Shown piece after piece: positions 23,950 to 32,947 of a stretch of DNA of 64,000 bases. How positions within the stretch are numbered: the first letter of the stretch is position 1; each line of letters starts with the position of its first letter. Origin of the DNA: an uncultured Bacteroidia bacterium (GTDB lineage Bacteria > Bacteroidota > Bacteroidia > Bacteroidales > UBA932). The stretch covers positions 404,836 through 468,835 of the forward strand of contig CACYGI010000001.1 in the NCBI GenBank assembly GCA_902773925.1. Direction: 5' to 3'. The position numbers and the translations under genes are program-made. Below the pieces are notes generated by a model. It was given only the letters and a program-made list of their open reading frames with translations, was not told the DNA's origin and did no database searches.

Positions 23950-26372
23950 TATTCGAAATGATAGCTTTCACAGTCGCGGAATCCGAGCAGGAAATCCTTT
24001 GCGCTCATGCGGCGTTTGCCCGAGACCTGGATCTCGTAGATGCGCAGGGCGTCTTCGCCGCACTGCACGTCCAGATGTTCGCGGTTGGTGACCGTGATGG
24101 TACCGGGCGCGCCGCCGTTCTGCTCACGACGGATGCGATATGCATCATAGAGCTTGACAGGGATGGTCTCGCCCTTGTCATTGACCAGGGTTGACCAGGC
24201 GGTAGGTACGGGACTGAGGCCGCGGATGAGACGTGCGATCTCGAATGCTCCGCGCGTCCAGTCGATATGGCCCAGATCCTTGGTCAGCTTCGGAGCCGGA
24301 CGCAGGGCACGGTGCATCTGCACGTACTGTTCGCTGGGCTTGACTCTTCGGTCGCGGATGGCCTCTACGGTCTTGATGACCAGGGCCGCTCCGAGAGGCA
24401 TCAGCTTGTCGTGCAGCGAACCTGCGGTATCGTATTCTTCGACGGGACAGGTCTCCTGCAGCAGGATGCGTCCCGTGTCGATCTGTTCGTCTATCAGGAA
24501 TGTCGTGACGCCGGTCATCTTCTCGCCGTTGATGACGGCCCAGTTGATAGGCGCGGCCCCGCGATACTGCGGCAGCAGCGAAGCGTGGAGGTTGAACGTA
24601 CCCAGATAAGGCATGCTCCATACCTCACGGGGCAGCATCCTGAAGGCTACCACGACGAAGAGGTTTGCCTTCAGGGCGCGAAGATCCGCGATGAATTCCG
24701 GGTCGCGCAGCTTTTCGGGCTGCAGCACCTTCAGTCCGTGCTCGATGGCATAACGCTTGACGGCGCTCTCATTGACCTTCAGGCCCCGGCCGCTCGGCTT
24801 GTCCGGCACCGTTACCACTGCTGCGATATCATAACCTCCCTGCACGAGGGCGTCCAGCGGCGCAACGGCAAATTCCGGCGTACCCATATACACTATGCGC
24901 ACGTGGCCGTGACCGCGGCGGAACAGGTTTCTCACCTTGTAGTACACCTTCTTGAACCATTTGCCGATAGCACCGAAGAATCCCTTCAGATCGAGGGTGA
25001 AGAGCGAAGAGTCGCGGGTCGATTTGCGCGTCAGCAGCACGCCTATCGGCAGCAGCACCAGCGATGAGACGAACGTGCCGACGAACGGCGTTATTGCCGA
25101 TTCTGTCGCAAGCCGCTTACCGATCATATCGATGATATAATAGATAAGGTAGAAGAATATCGAAATGATGACCGGCGTACCGAATCCGCCCTTGCGGATA
25201 ATGGCGCCCAGCGGTGCTCCGATGAAGAAAAACAGCAGGCAGGCGAGGCTGAGCGTGAATTTGCGGAAGCCTTCGATATCCGTGCGGCGCAGCTGGTGGC
25301 TGTAGAATTCGCCTTCGCCTTCCCAGCGGCTTATCTGATCGACATAGAGGTCGGCCGATCCTGCGGCCATCTCCAGATAGTCGGTGCGCATCTCGGGGTT
25401 GACCGCCGCATAAACCGAGTCGAGGCGGGCCGGACCGCGGGCGTTTTCGGCCCACTCGGGATCCAGCTGATACAGGTATGACAGCTGTCCTGACTTGAAA
25501 TGGCGGCGCATCTGTGCGCGGCCTATCGAATCCAGCTCGTGCGTCAGGGTATCGTGGTCGGCCGCAAGCTGCTTCAGGCCCTTGGACATCACCTCGTCGC
25601 CAAAGCGGTCATCCTCCGAACGGGAGAAATTGTAATTCTTCAGAGAGATGATGACGCTCTGTTCGACGAACTGCACCCGCCCGAGTTCGAGCGACGTATC
25701 GCGGTAGCGCATCTGGTTGGTCTCGTGGAACGAGCTGCCGTTGTAGAGGTCGAACAGCAGGTTCTGCTTGTCCGGAGTGACGGTCATACGGCCCGAATCG
25801 GCCAGCGTCATACGGGTGTTGCCCGAATGTGACGTGTGGTCGTATATCATCAGCTTGTGCATCATACCGGTATTCTTGTCGGTACGTTCCACCCGGAGCG
25901 AATAGCCGTCGATGCCGTCGTAGAATATGCCGTCCGGAATCTTGATCTCCTCCTTGGTGTTGAGGATATCCGAACGGAGCGTGAAAATCTTGTTGTAGGC
26001 GACCGGTACGAGGTTGTTGGCTGCGAAGAATGCGCCGACGCTGATGATGATCGCCGCTATGATCAGGGGACGGAGAATCCTCTGGAGCGAAATACCGGCC
26101 GCTTTCATCGCCAGGAGCTCATTGCGCTCGCCCAGGCCGCCCATCGTCATTATCGAGGCGAGCATCGTCGCCAGCGGCAGGGACATCGGGATAAGCGTGC
26201 AGGCCGCCCATCCCATAAACTCCATTATGACCCCGAGCCCCAGACCCTTTCCCACAAGTTCATCGATGTACAGCCAGAGGAACTGCATCGACAGCACGAA
26301 GATGACGATGACAGAGGTCAGGATGAACGGTCCGATGAAGGACTTTATGAGAAACCAGTCGAGGCGTTTCAT
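23949..26372 (-). CDS. Fusion: LptF-like permease (1-490) and methionyl-tRNA formyltransferase (491-807)
   Basis: One open frame of 807 residues with no stop between two families. Residues 1-490 are a YjgP/YjgQ permease: membrane helices near 14-32, 55-75, 100-120, a periplasmic region about 130-340 and helices near 365-460. Residues 491-807 are a complete Fmt: VRIVYMGTPEFA at the start, LHASLLPQYRGAAP for formyl-THF binding and catalysis (Asn-X-His), and DEQIDTG for the Asp. The Fmt part is 317 residues, equal to the free enzyme. Linker 462-490 is basic. A GTG at 24902-24900 (residue 491) could also start free Fmt. It begins 3 bases after alaS. Whether a fused protein is made is not known. 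Confidence 0.85.
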   Translation of the reverse strand: MKRLDWFLIKSFIGPFILTSVIVIFVLSMQFLWLYIDELVGKGLGLGVIMEFMGWAACTLIPMSLPLATMLASIMTMGGLGERNELLAMKAAGISLQRILRPLIIAAIIISVGAFFAANNLVPVAYNKIFTLRSDILNTKEEIKIPDGIFYDGIDGYSLRVERTDKNTGMMHKLMIYDHTSHSGNTRMTLADSGRMTVTPDKQNLLFDLYNGSSFHETNQMRYRDTSLELGRVQFVEQSVIISLKNYNFSRSEDDRFGDEVMSKGLKQLAADHDTLTHELDSIGRAQMRRHFKSGQLSYLYQLDPEWAENARGPARLDSVYAAVNPEMRTDYLEMAAGSADLYVDQISRWEGEGEFYSHQLRRTDIEGFRKFTLSLACLLFFFIGAPLGAIIRKGGFGTPVIISIFFYLIYYIIDMIGKRLATESAITPFVGTFVSSLVLLPIGVLLTRKSTRDSSLFTLDLKGFFGAIGKWFKKVYYKVRNLFRRGHGHVRIVYMGTPEFAVAPLDALVQGGYDIAAVVTVPDKPSGRGLKVNESAVKRYAIEHGLKVLQPEKLRDPEFIADLRALKANLFVVVAFRMLPREVWSMPYLGTFNLHASLLPQYRGAAPINWAVINGEKMTGVTTFLIDEQIDTGRILLQETCPVEEYDTAGSLHDKLMPLGAALVIKTVEAIRDRRVKPSEQYVQMHRALRPAPKLTKDLGHIDWTRGAFEIARLIRGLSPVPTAWSTLVNDKGETIPVKLYDAYRIRREQNGGAPGTITVTNREHLDVQCGEDALRIYEIQVSGKRRMSAKDFLLGFRDCESYHFE

Positions 26373-26375
26373 TGA

Positions 26376-28994
26376 CTAGCGTGTAGCGAGTTCGATCAAT
26401 TTGAGTCGGGCTTCGCCGAGTCCTGCAATATTCTTGCCGCCTGCGGTAGCGAGCGACTTCTGTCCGCCGCCGCCACCCTGGATCAGCTTCGCAGCTTCGC
26501 GGATATCGGCACCTGCGTCAGCTCCGGCGGCCACCAGATCATCGGTGTACATCAGCGTCAGGCTGACCTTGCCGTCAGGCGTCGCGATTGCCGCCACGAA
26601 TGCCGCGGAAGACATCTCTGCGTGCAGCATATTTGCAATATTGCGAATCTCGTCCGGATTGAGGCCGCTGTCCTCGGGCAGTACCATAAGGCTACGGCCT
26701 CCGGCTGCAGTGGCATTCTTGATGAGACTGTTTTTCATCTCGACGCTGCGTGCGCGGGAAGCCTCTTCCAGCTTCTCCTTCATCGCAGCGTTCTCCTGGA
26801 GCAGCTTGCCTACGGCAGCAAGGGCGTCGGGAGCGTTGCCCAGCAGACCGCGGACCTGAGTCAGGGTATCGGCGGTCTCTTCCGCCCAGCGGCAGGCAGC
26901 AGTGCCGGTGATGGCCTCGATACGGCGGATGCCGGCGGCTACGGCGCTTTCGGATACTATATGGAAATAACCGATCGAGCCGGTCGAGGGTGCGTGCGTA
27001 CCGCCGCAGAGCTCTACCGAATCCCCGAAACGGATGACGCGGACGCTCTCGCCGTATTTTTCGCCGAAGAGGGCCATCGCGCCCATTGCACGGGCCTCGT
27101 CGATAGCCACGTTGCGACGCTCGTCAAGATGAGCATCGGCTCGGATCAGCTCGTTGACGCGGCGCTCTACGCGGCGCAACGTTTCGGCATCGATTTTCTC
27201 GTAATGCGAGAAGTCGAAACGGAAGTAGTCGGGGCAGACGAACGAACCTTTCTGCTCGATATGCGTGCCGATTGTTTCGCGCAGCGCAAAATGCAGCAGG
27301 TGCGTCGCGGAGTGGTTGCGGGCGATGGCGTTGCGGCGTTCGGTATCCACCTGTGCGGTAAATGACTCCTGCGCCACGTCGGGCAGGCTCTCTGCGATAT
27401 GGATCGAAAGTCCGTTTTCCTTGATGGTGTTGAGGATGCGGACGCTGCGGCCTTCGCCGTCGGTCAGCGTGCCGGTATCGCCCACCTGTCCGCCGCTCTC
27501 GGCATAGAACGGGGTGCGGTCGAAGACCAATTGGAGCATCTCCTTGTTCTTGGCCTTGACGGTGCGGTATTTCATCAGGCGGACCGTATCGCAGGTCACG
27601 TCATAGCCCGTGAACTCGCAGGCCGTGAAGGGATGCAGCTCCACCCAGTCGCCTTCTTCGATGGCAGTGGCGTTGCGGGCGCGCTCTTTCTGCTTTGCCA
27701 GCTCGGCTGCAAATTCGTCCATCTCGATGGTGAAGCCCTTCTCCTGGGCGATCAGGTTGCTCAGGTCGATGGGGAAGCCGTATGTATCATAGAGGATAAA
27801 TGCATCCTTGCCGGAAATGACCTTGCCCTTGCTCCGGGCCATAATGTCCTCGATGAGCTTGATGCCCTTGTCGAGAGTGCGCAGGAAAGCTTCTTCCTCT
27901 TCGCGGATGACCTTTTCGATAAGAGGCTGCTGCGCCTTTATCTCGGGGAACGCATCGCCCATATCGGAGACCAGTTGCGGCACGAGGCGGCAGAGGAACG
28001 GGCTCTTCAGGTCGAGGAACGTATAACCGTAGCGGACTGCGCGGCGCAGGATGCGGCGGATGACATATCCGGCCTTGACGTTTGCGGGGAGCTGTCCGTC
28101 CGCGATGGAGAAGCTGATGGCGCGGATGTGATCCGCGATGACTCGCATCGCAACGCCGATCTGGCCGTCAGGCACGTAGGCCTTGCCGCTCAGCTGCGCG
28201 ATGGCGTCGATCATATGCGTGAATACATCCGTATCGTAGTTGCTCTTCTTGCCCTGGATGGCCATACAGAGGCGCTCGAATCCCATTCCGGTATCCACGT
28301 GCTGCTTGGGAAGGCGCTCCAGCGTGCCGTCGGCCTTGCGGTTGAACTGCATGAAGACCAGGTTCCATATCTCGATGACCAGATAATGGCCCTTGTTGAC
28401 CAGTTCGCGTCCGGGGACCTGCGCTACCTCGGCCTCATCGCGGAGGTCGATGTGAATCTCGCTGCAGGGTCCGCAGGGGCCGGTATCGCCCATCTCCCAG
28501 AAGTTGTCCTTCTTGTTGCCCTTGAGGATGTGGTCCTCCGGCAGGAACTGCTTCCAGTAGCCGTATGCCTCGCTGTCCATCGGCACGCCGTCCGGCTCGT
28601 ATCCTTCGAATACCGTGGCGTAGAGGCGGCTCTTGTCCAGATGGCAGACTTCGGTCAGGAACTCCCAGGCCCAGCTGATGGCTTCCTTCTTGAAATAGTC
28701 GCCGAAGCTCCAGTTGCCGAGCATCTCGAACATGGTGTGGTGGTAGGTGTCGTGGCCTACTTCTTCCAGGTCGTTATGCTTGCCGCTGACGCGAAGGCAC
28801 TTCTGCGTATCGGCCACGCGCGGCCACGAGGCCGGCTTGTTACCGAGGAACCAGTCCTTGAACTGATTCATTCCGGCGTTGGTAAACATCAATGTGGGGT
28901 CGTTCTTGACGACCACGGGTGCTGAGGGGACGATGGTGTGATCCTTTGAAGCGAAAAAGTCAATAAATGACTGGCGTATCTCTTTGGCTGTCAT
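26376..28994 (-). CDS. alaS: Alanyl-tRNA synthetase
   Basis: 872 residues. It charges tRNA-Ala with alanine. The N-terminal class II core begins EIRQSFIDFFASKDH and includes motif 1 PTLMFTNAGMNQF. The editing domain has HSATHLLHF (HxxxH) and CGGTH (CxxxH), which bind zinc and clear mischarged Ser or Gly. The DHHA1 C-Ala domain includes GGGGGQKSLATAGGKN. The frame extends to 29021, but ATG 28994 (MTAKEIRQSF) is the family start. On the minus strand TAATTTTG (29026-29019) is a candidate -7 element. Confidence 0.96.
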   Translation of the reverse strand: MTAKEIRQSFIDFFASKDHTIVPSAPVVVKNDPTLMFTNAGMNQFKDWFLGNKPASWPRVADTQKCLRVSGKHNDLEEVGHDTYHHTMFEMLGNWSFGDYFKKEAISWAWEFLTEVCHLDKSRLYATVFEGYEPDGVPMDSEAYGYWKQFLPEDHILKGNKKDNFWEMGDTGPCGPCSEIHIDLRDEAEVAQVPGRELVNKGHYLVIEIWNLVFMQFNRKADGTLERLPKQHVDTGMGFERLCMAIQGKKSNYDTDVFTHMIDAIAQLSGKAYVPDGQIGVAMRVIADHIRAISFSIADGQLPANVKAGYVIRRILRRAVRYGYTFLDLKSPFLCRLVPQLVSDMGDAFPEIKAQQPLIEKVIREEEEAFLRTLDKGIKLIEDIMARSKGKVISGKDAFILYDTYGFPIDLSNLIAQEKGFTIEMDEFAAELAKQKERARNATAIEEGDWVELHPFTACEFTGYDVTCDTVRLMKYRTVKAKNKEMLQLVFDRTPFYAESGGQVGDTGTLTDGEGRSVRILNTIKENGLSIHIAESLPDVAQESFTAQVDTERRNAIARNHSATHLLHFALRETIGTHIEQKGSFVCPDYFRFDFSHYEKIDAETLRRVERRVNELIRADAHLDERRNVAIDEARAMGAMALFGEKYGESVRVIRFGDSVELCGGTHAPSTGSIGYFHIVSESAVAAGIRRIEAITGTAACRWAEETADTLTQVRGLLGNAPDALAAVGKLLQENAAMKEKLEEASRARSVEMKNSLIKNATAAGGRSLMVLPEDSGLNPDEIRNIANMLHAEMSSAAFVAAIATPDGKVSLTLMYTDDLVAAGADAGADIREAAKLIQGGGGGQKSLATAGGKNIAGLGEARLKLIELATR

Positions 28995-29086
28995 AAGCGC
29001 GTTTTTCGGATTGTGGCACAAAATTAGTTTTTTTCTCGGGATTTGAGTAAATTTGTAGGATTAAATACGCCTTATAGTCAGCAGTA

Positions 29087-29998
29087 ATGTTGCGCCGCAA
29101 GCTCTATATTTTCAACGACGAAACCAGTACGTTCGAGGTCTTCCGCACTTCGTTGGCGGTGCGCCTCCGCCGCGTGGCAGGTATAGTCGCTGCCGCCGCT
29201 GTCTGTATGTTCCTCTACAGTTTCGTCGTGATGCGCGTGATGGGGTACCATCCGCCCAAGACGGTGCTGCTGCAGGCCCGCAACCAGGAGCTTCGCGCAC
29301 GCGAGGAGCTGCTTTGCCAGCGGATGGAGGGGATCAACCGCGACCTTCTGGACATAAGCGTGCGTGACAATACGGTCTATCGTCCCATTTTCGGGATGCA
29401 GGAGATAGCTTATGACCGTACCGGCGGCACTCCCGCGGAGATGGCGGAACTGCTGACGCGACGCGCCCTGGTACAGGCCAAGTCATTTGACGAAGTCGGC
29501 CTGCTGGCCCGCAGGGCGGGGGAGATGGCTGCCTGCGTGCCAAACATCAACCCGGTCAACCTGGCCTCTCCGCAGGTCAATATCTCAAGTCCGTTCGGTA
29601 TCCGTTTCCATCCCGTATTCCAGCAGAACATCCTTCATACAGGCATCGACCTCAGGGGCCCCGTGGGCGAGCCGGTATATGCTACGGGCGACGGAGTGGT
29701 GGAGTCTGCCACGATCAATTTCCACGGTTATGGCAATTGCGTCGTGATCGATCACGGTTTCGGATACAAGACGCGCTATGCGCATCTGAGAGCTATGTTC
29801 GTGGCTCCGGGGCAGAAGGTCCGCCGGGGCGATGAGATTGCCACCATCGGCAACAGCGGCCGCACGACCGGGCCGCACCTGCATTACGAGGTGATCTATA
29901 TGGGGAGTTACGTCAATCCCTGGAAATATCTTGACAGCGGCCTCTCGTCCGAGGAGTACCTCGCGATGGTCCGGCCGAGGGAGGAGCTGCGCCGATGA
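29087..29998 (+). CDS. M23 family metallopeptidase (membrane-anchored), first of two
   Basis: 303 residues: a short cytosolic N-terminus, one transmembrane helix (about 31-50), a coiled-coil-like stretch (about 58-85) and a LytM/M23 domain at about 165-290. The zinc site is complete: LHTGIDLRG (HxxxD) near residue 185 and PHLHYE (HxH) near residue 265. Such enzymes cut peptidoglycan crosslinks. A TAAATTTG -7 element is at 29048-29055. It overlaps the next gene by 4 bases. Confidence 0.88.
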   Translation: MLRRKLYIFNDETSTFEVFRTSLAVRLRRVAGIVAAAAVCMFLYSFVVMRVMGYHPPKTVLLQARNQELRAREELLCQRMEGINRDLLDISVRDNTVYRPIFGMQEIAYDRTGGTPAEMAELLTRRALVQAKSFDEVGLLARRAGEMAACVPNINPVNLASPQVNISSPFGIRFHPVFQQNILHTGIDLRGPVGEPVYATGDGVVESATINFHGYGNCVVIDHGFGYKTRYAHLRAMFVAPGQKVRRGDEIATIGNSGRTTGPHLHYEVIYMGSYVNPWKYLDSGLSSEEYLAMVRPREELRR

Positions 29999-30960
29999 GA
30001 CAGAAGTTTGTTTTCAACAAGAAGGAGAATCGCTTCGACCTCTTCCGCCTGTCGGTCGGCAGGGCGATATGGAATGTATTCAAATTCGTGTTCCTGAGCC
30101 TGATGCTGGCCATTATCGGGTACGCTTTCTATGCTCTTGTCTTCGATACTACCGAGGAGAAGGAGCTTCGCCGCCAGAATCGCAGTATGGAGGAGGCCCA
30201 GGTCCTGCTGGAGGCCAGGATCGAGCTGCTGGAGCAGGTGGTGTCCGATCTGCAGGAGCGTGACCGGGAGCTCTACGGAGAGCTTTTCCAGACGGTCCCT
30301 CCGGCATACCGCCTTGCAGCCGGGGATACCAATCGTCTTGTCCTTTCGGCTATCGACCATATGTCTTATGCCGATCTGGTATGGAATGCATACGCCCGGG
30401 TGTCGCGGATGGAGACCCATTCGCATCGCATCGATATGATGTTTGACTCTATCAATACCGTCATAACGGCGCCGGGGGCCCGTCCGACAGGGATTCCCTC
30501 GATCGTGCCGATGAAGGGTTTCACAATTACACAGACCGGCGCTTCGGTAGGCAACAAGATCAATCCTTTCTACAAGATATTGCGCCGCCACGACGGCATT
30601 GACCTTGCCGCCACCGAGGGTACTCCGGTGATGGCGGCCGCCGACGGTACCGTGACAGACGTTCAGAGGGGGCACCGCACTTTCGGCAACAGGATCACCA
30701 TAACCCATCCGGGCGGTATCCAGACCACGTATTCGCATCTTTCGGATGTAAAGGTCGCGCGCGGTCAGCAGGTCCGCCAGGGCGCAGTCATCGGTGAGGT
30801 CGGCTCTACCGGACGCGCATTTGCGTCGCACCTGCATTTTGAGGTCCTGAGCGAAGGCCAGCCCGTCGAACCGGTGCATTATTTCTTCGCAGACCTTGAC
30901 CGCCATTCATATCGTGATATGCTTCTGGCCGCGATGACCAACGGCCAGTCACTGGATTAG
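29995..30960 (+). CDS. M23 family metallopeptidase (membrane-anchored), second of two
   Basis: 321 residues, same layout as its neighbour: basic N-terminus, one helix at about 29-49, coiled coil at about 53-90 and an M23 domain at about 190-305. The zinc residues are intact in RRHDGIDLA near residue 201 and SHLHFEVL near residue 280. Sequence outside the catalytic motifs differs clearly from the first copy, so this is an old duplication rather than a recent one. The two probably act together at the cell wall. Confidence 0.88.
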   Translation: MRQKFVFNKKENRFDLFRLSVGRAIWNVFKFVFLSLMLAIIGYAFYALVFDTTEEKELRRQNRSMEEAQVLLEARIELLEQVVSDLQERDRELYGELFQTVPPAYRLAAGDTNRLVLSAIDHMSYADLVWNAYARVSRMETHSHRIDMMFDSINTVITAPGARPTGIPSIVPMKGFTITQTGASVGNKINPFYKILRRHDGIDLAATEGTPVMAAADGTVTDVQRGHRTFGNRITITHPGGIQTTYSHLSDVKVARGQQVRQGAVIGEVGSTGRAFASHLHFEVLSEGQPVEPVHYFFADLDRHSYRDMLLAAMTNGQSLD

Positions 30961-30979
30961 ACAAAACTTTTTTACAATA

Positions 30980-31312
30980 ATGGAACTCGATCCCGGAAAA
31001 CTCTACTATTCGATCGGCGAAGTAGCCGAACTGCTTGGCGAAAATGTATCGCTGATCCGTTTCTGGTCCGACAATTTCCCCAAGCACGTAAAGCCGCGCC
31101 GCACCGCCAACAAGCGCAACCGCATCTACACGGCAGATGATGTCCGCGCCCTGCAGACCATTCATTTCCTGGTCAAGGAGAAGGGTATGACGCTGGAAGG
31201 CGCAGCCCGCCGGATGGATGCCGACAAGGTCTCCGCAGACCGCGGCAGCGAGCTTATGACCCGCCTGAAGGATATCCGCGACCGCCTTCAGGAAGTGTAT
31301 GATTCGATATAG
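30980..31312 (+). CDS. MerR-family transcriptional regulator
   Basis: 110 residues. The winged helix-turn-helix starts with KLYYSIGEVAELLGEN and continues with LIRFWSDNF, followed by the wing and a recognition region with RNRIYTADDVRAL. A short C-terminal helix (about 85-108) would dimerise. There is no Cys-rich effector site. It is conserved after M23 peptidase genes in Bacteroidota in my memory; the regulated gene is unknown. Confidence 0.85.
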   Translation: MELDPGKLYYSIGEVAELLGENVSLIRFWSDNFPKHVKPRRTANKRNRIYTADDVRALQTIHFLVKEKGMTLEGAARRMDADKVSADRGSELMTRLKDIRDRLQEVYDSI

Positions 31313-31323
31313 GAGGCAAGTCT

Positions 31324-32088
31324 ATGAAAGCAAAAGATATAGCTGCCGTCATCGAGCGTTTTGCCCCGCTTGATACCCAGGAGAAATGGGACAACGCCGG
31401 CCTGTGCATCGGCTCACCGGAGCAGGAAGTGCACGGGGTGCTGGTGGGATTTGACTGTACGCCGGAGCTTGTCAGCGAGGCCATAGAACGCGGCTTGGAT
31501 ATGATAGTAACGCATCATCCCCTGATTTTCGGGGGTATCAGCAAGATAGATCCGGATACCTTTACCGGCAGGGCGATAACGCTGGCCGTGCGTCACGGGA
31601 TCGCCGTCTATGCCGCCCATACCAACGCCGACAAGGCCCGGGGAGGGGTTACCGAACTGATGGCCGCCCGTCTCGGCCTTAAGGACGTGGAGCCGCTGGT
31701 GGAGTCCTGCCTGGCACAGGTCGGATGGCTGGAGCAGCCTTTGAGCGGTGAGCGGTTCGTGGCTCTGGTCAAGGAGCGTTTCGGCCTCAGGGCGCTGCGC
31801 TGCTCGGACCCCAAGGGCATTACCGTCCGCAAGGTGGGGCTGTGCGGAGGAAGCGGTTCGGAGTTTATCGCGGATGCACTGGCCGCAGGCGCAGACGCTT
31901 ACGTGACCGGCGACATCTCCTATCACCGTTTCTTCTGTGATCCGGGCTTTATGGTGCTCGATATAGGTCATTACGAGAGCGAAGTGGAGATAGTAGATGC
32001 ATTATTTTCCCTACTTAAGGAAAATTTACATAACTTTGCCCTTTGCACTTCACACAAGAAAGAACATAACCCGATACACTATTACTAA
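31324..32088 (+). CDS. Nif3-like dinuclear metal centre protein, compact form
   Basis: 254 residues. Metal-binding residues are in VTHHPLIFGG (near residue 61), AHTNAD (near residue 99) and the C-terminal DIGHYESE (near residue 219). The family has a GTP cyclohydrolase I type 2 label but the true reaction is not established. Many Bacteroidota members are about 365 residues with a PII/CutA-like insert; this one lacks the insert. It sits 7 bases before the zinc-ribbon coiled-coil gene, a pair seen together in many bacteria. Confidence 0.85.
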   Translation: MKAKDIAAVIERFAPLDTQEKWDNAGLCIGSPEQEVHGVLVGFDCTPELVSEAIERGLDMIVTHHPLIFGGISKIDPDTFTGRAITLAVRHGIAVYAAHTNADKARGGVTELMAARLGLKDVEPLVESCLAQVGWLEQPLSGERFVALVKERFGLRALRCSDPKGITVRKVGLCGGSGSEFIADALAAGADAYVTGDISYHRFFCDPGFMVLDIGHYESEVEIVDALFSLLKENLHNFALCTSHKKEHNPIHYY

Positions 32089-32095
32089 GCAAATT

Positions 32096-32941
32096 ATGGC
32101 TACAAAGAAGGTTAAGAACGCAATGGTGACCCCCATCGACCAGGGGGAGACTTTCGTTTCCCTGTCAATGAACAAGAGCCTCTCCGAGGCTGATGCAGTC
32201 GCCATCGAGGAGAAACTCCGCGCATTGTACGAACTCCAGCAGATCGATACCAAAATAGACAAGATCTATCTGCTTCGCGGTGAGCTTCCGCTCGAGGTTC
32301 AGGACATCGAGGACGAGGTCGAGGGACTCAAGACCCGTATCGCCAATGCGCGCGAGGAGATTGCAGGCCGTGAAAAGCATATCGCAGACTGCAACAACCA
32401 GATCGTAGAGGCGCAGAATCTCATCAAGAAGTATGAGGCTCAGCACGACAATGTCAAGAACAACCGCGAGTACGAGTCCATCGCCAAGGAGATCGAGTTC
32501 CAGAAGCTTGATATCAAGACCAGCGAGAAGCGCATCCGCGAGGCAAACGAGACCATCGAGGAGAAGAAGGCCCTGATCGCAGAGACCGAAGAGCGCCTTA
32601 AGATGCGCCAGGACGACCTGGACGCAAAGCGTCGTGAGCTCGCCACCATCGTCGAGGAGACCGCAAAGGATGAGGAAGAGCTCGTCCGTCAGCGCGATGT
32701 CCATAAGGCAAAGCTGGATGAGCGTACCCTCATCGCCTACAATAAGGTCCGCAACAGCACCAAGAACAAGCTTGCTGTCGTTACGGTCAACCGCGACGCC
32801 TGCGGTGGCTGCTTCAACAAGATTCCGCCCCAGCGCCAGCTCGATATCCGCAGCAGCAAGAAGATCATCGTCTGCGAATATTGCGGACGTATTCTCGTCA
32901 GTTCAGATTTCGCCCCCAAGGCCGAACAGGATAAGCAGTAA
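32096..32941 (+). CDS. Coiled-coil protein with C4-type zinc ribbon
   Basis: 281 residues. Residues about 40-205 are a long charged coiled coil (for example EIAGREKHIADCNNQ, then KTSEKRIREANETIEEK). The C-terminus carries a C4 zinc ribbon: CGGCFNKIPP and CEYCGRIL. This matches the zf-RING_7 family, proposed to bind nucleic acid or to help assembly of a membrane complex. It is co-directional and 7 bases after nif3. The longer frame from 31997 overlaps nif3 and is rejected in favour of ATG 32096. Confidence 0.8.
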   Translation: MATKKVKNAMVTPIDQGETFVSLSMNKSLSEADAVAIEEKLRALYELQQIDTKIDKIYLLRGELPLEVQDIEDEVEGLKTRIANAREEIAGREKHIADCNNQIVEAQNLIKKYEAQHDNVKNNREYESIAKEIEFQKLDIKTSEKRIREANETIEEKKALIAETEERLKMRQDDLDAKRRELATIVEETAKDEEELVRQRDVHKAKLDERTLIAYNKVRNSTKNKLAVVTVNRDACGGCFNKIPPQRQLDIRSSKKIIVCEYCGRILVSSDFAPKAEQDKQ

Positions 32942-32947
32942 TCCCTG

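Noticed and set aside
27399..28925. 508-residue open frame on the plus strand antisense to alaS
   Set aside because: The minus strand encodes alanyl-tRNA synthetase with all its motifs; the antisense frame has no family resemblance and arises from GC-rich codon bias.
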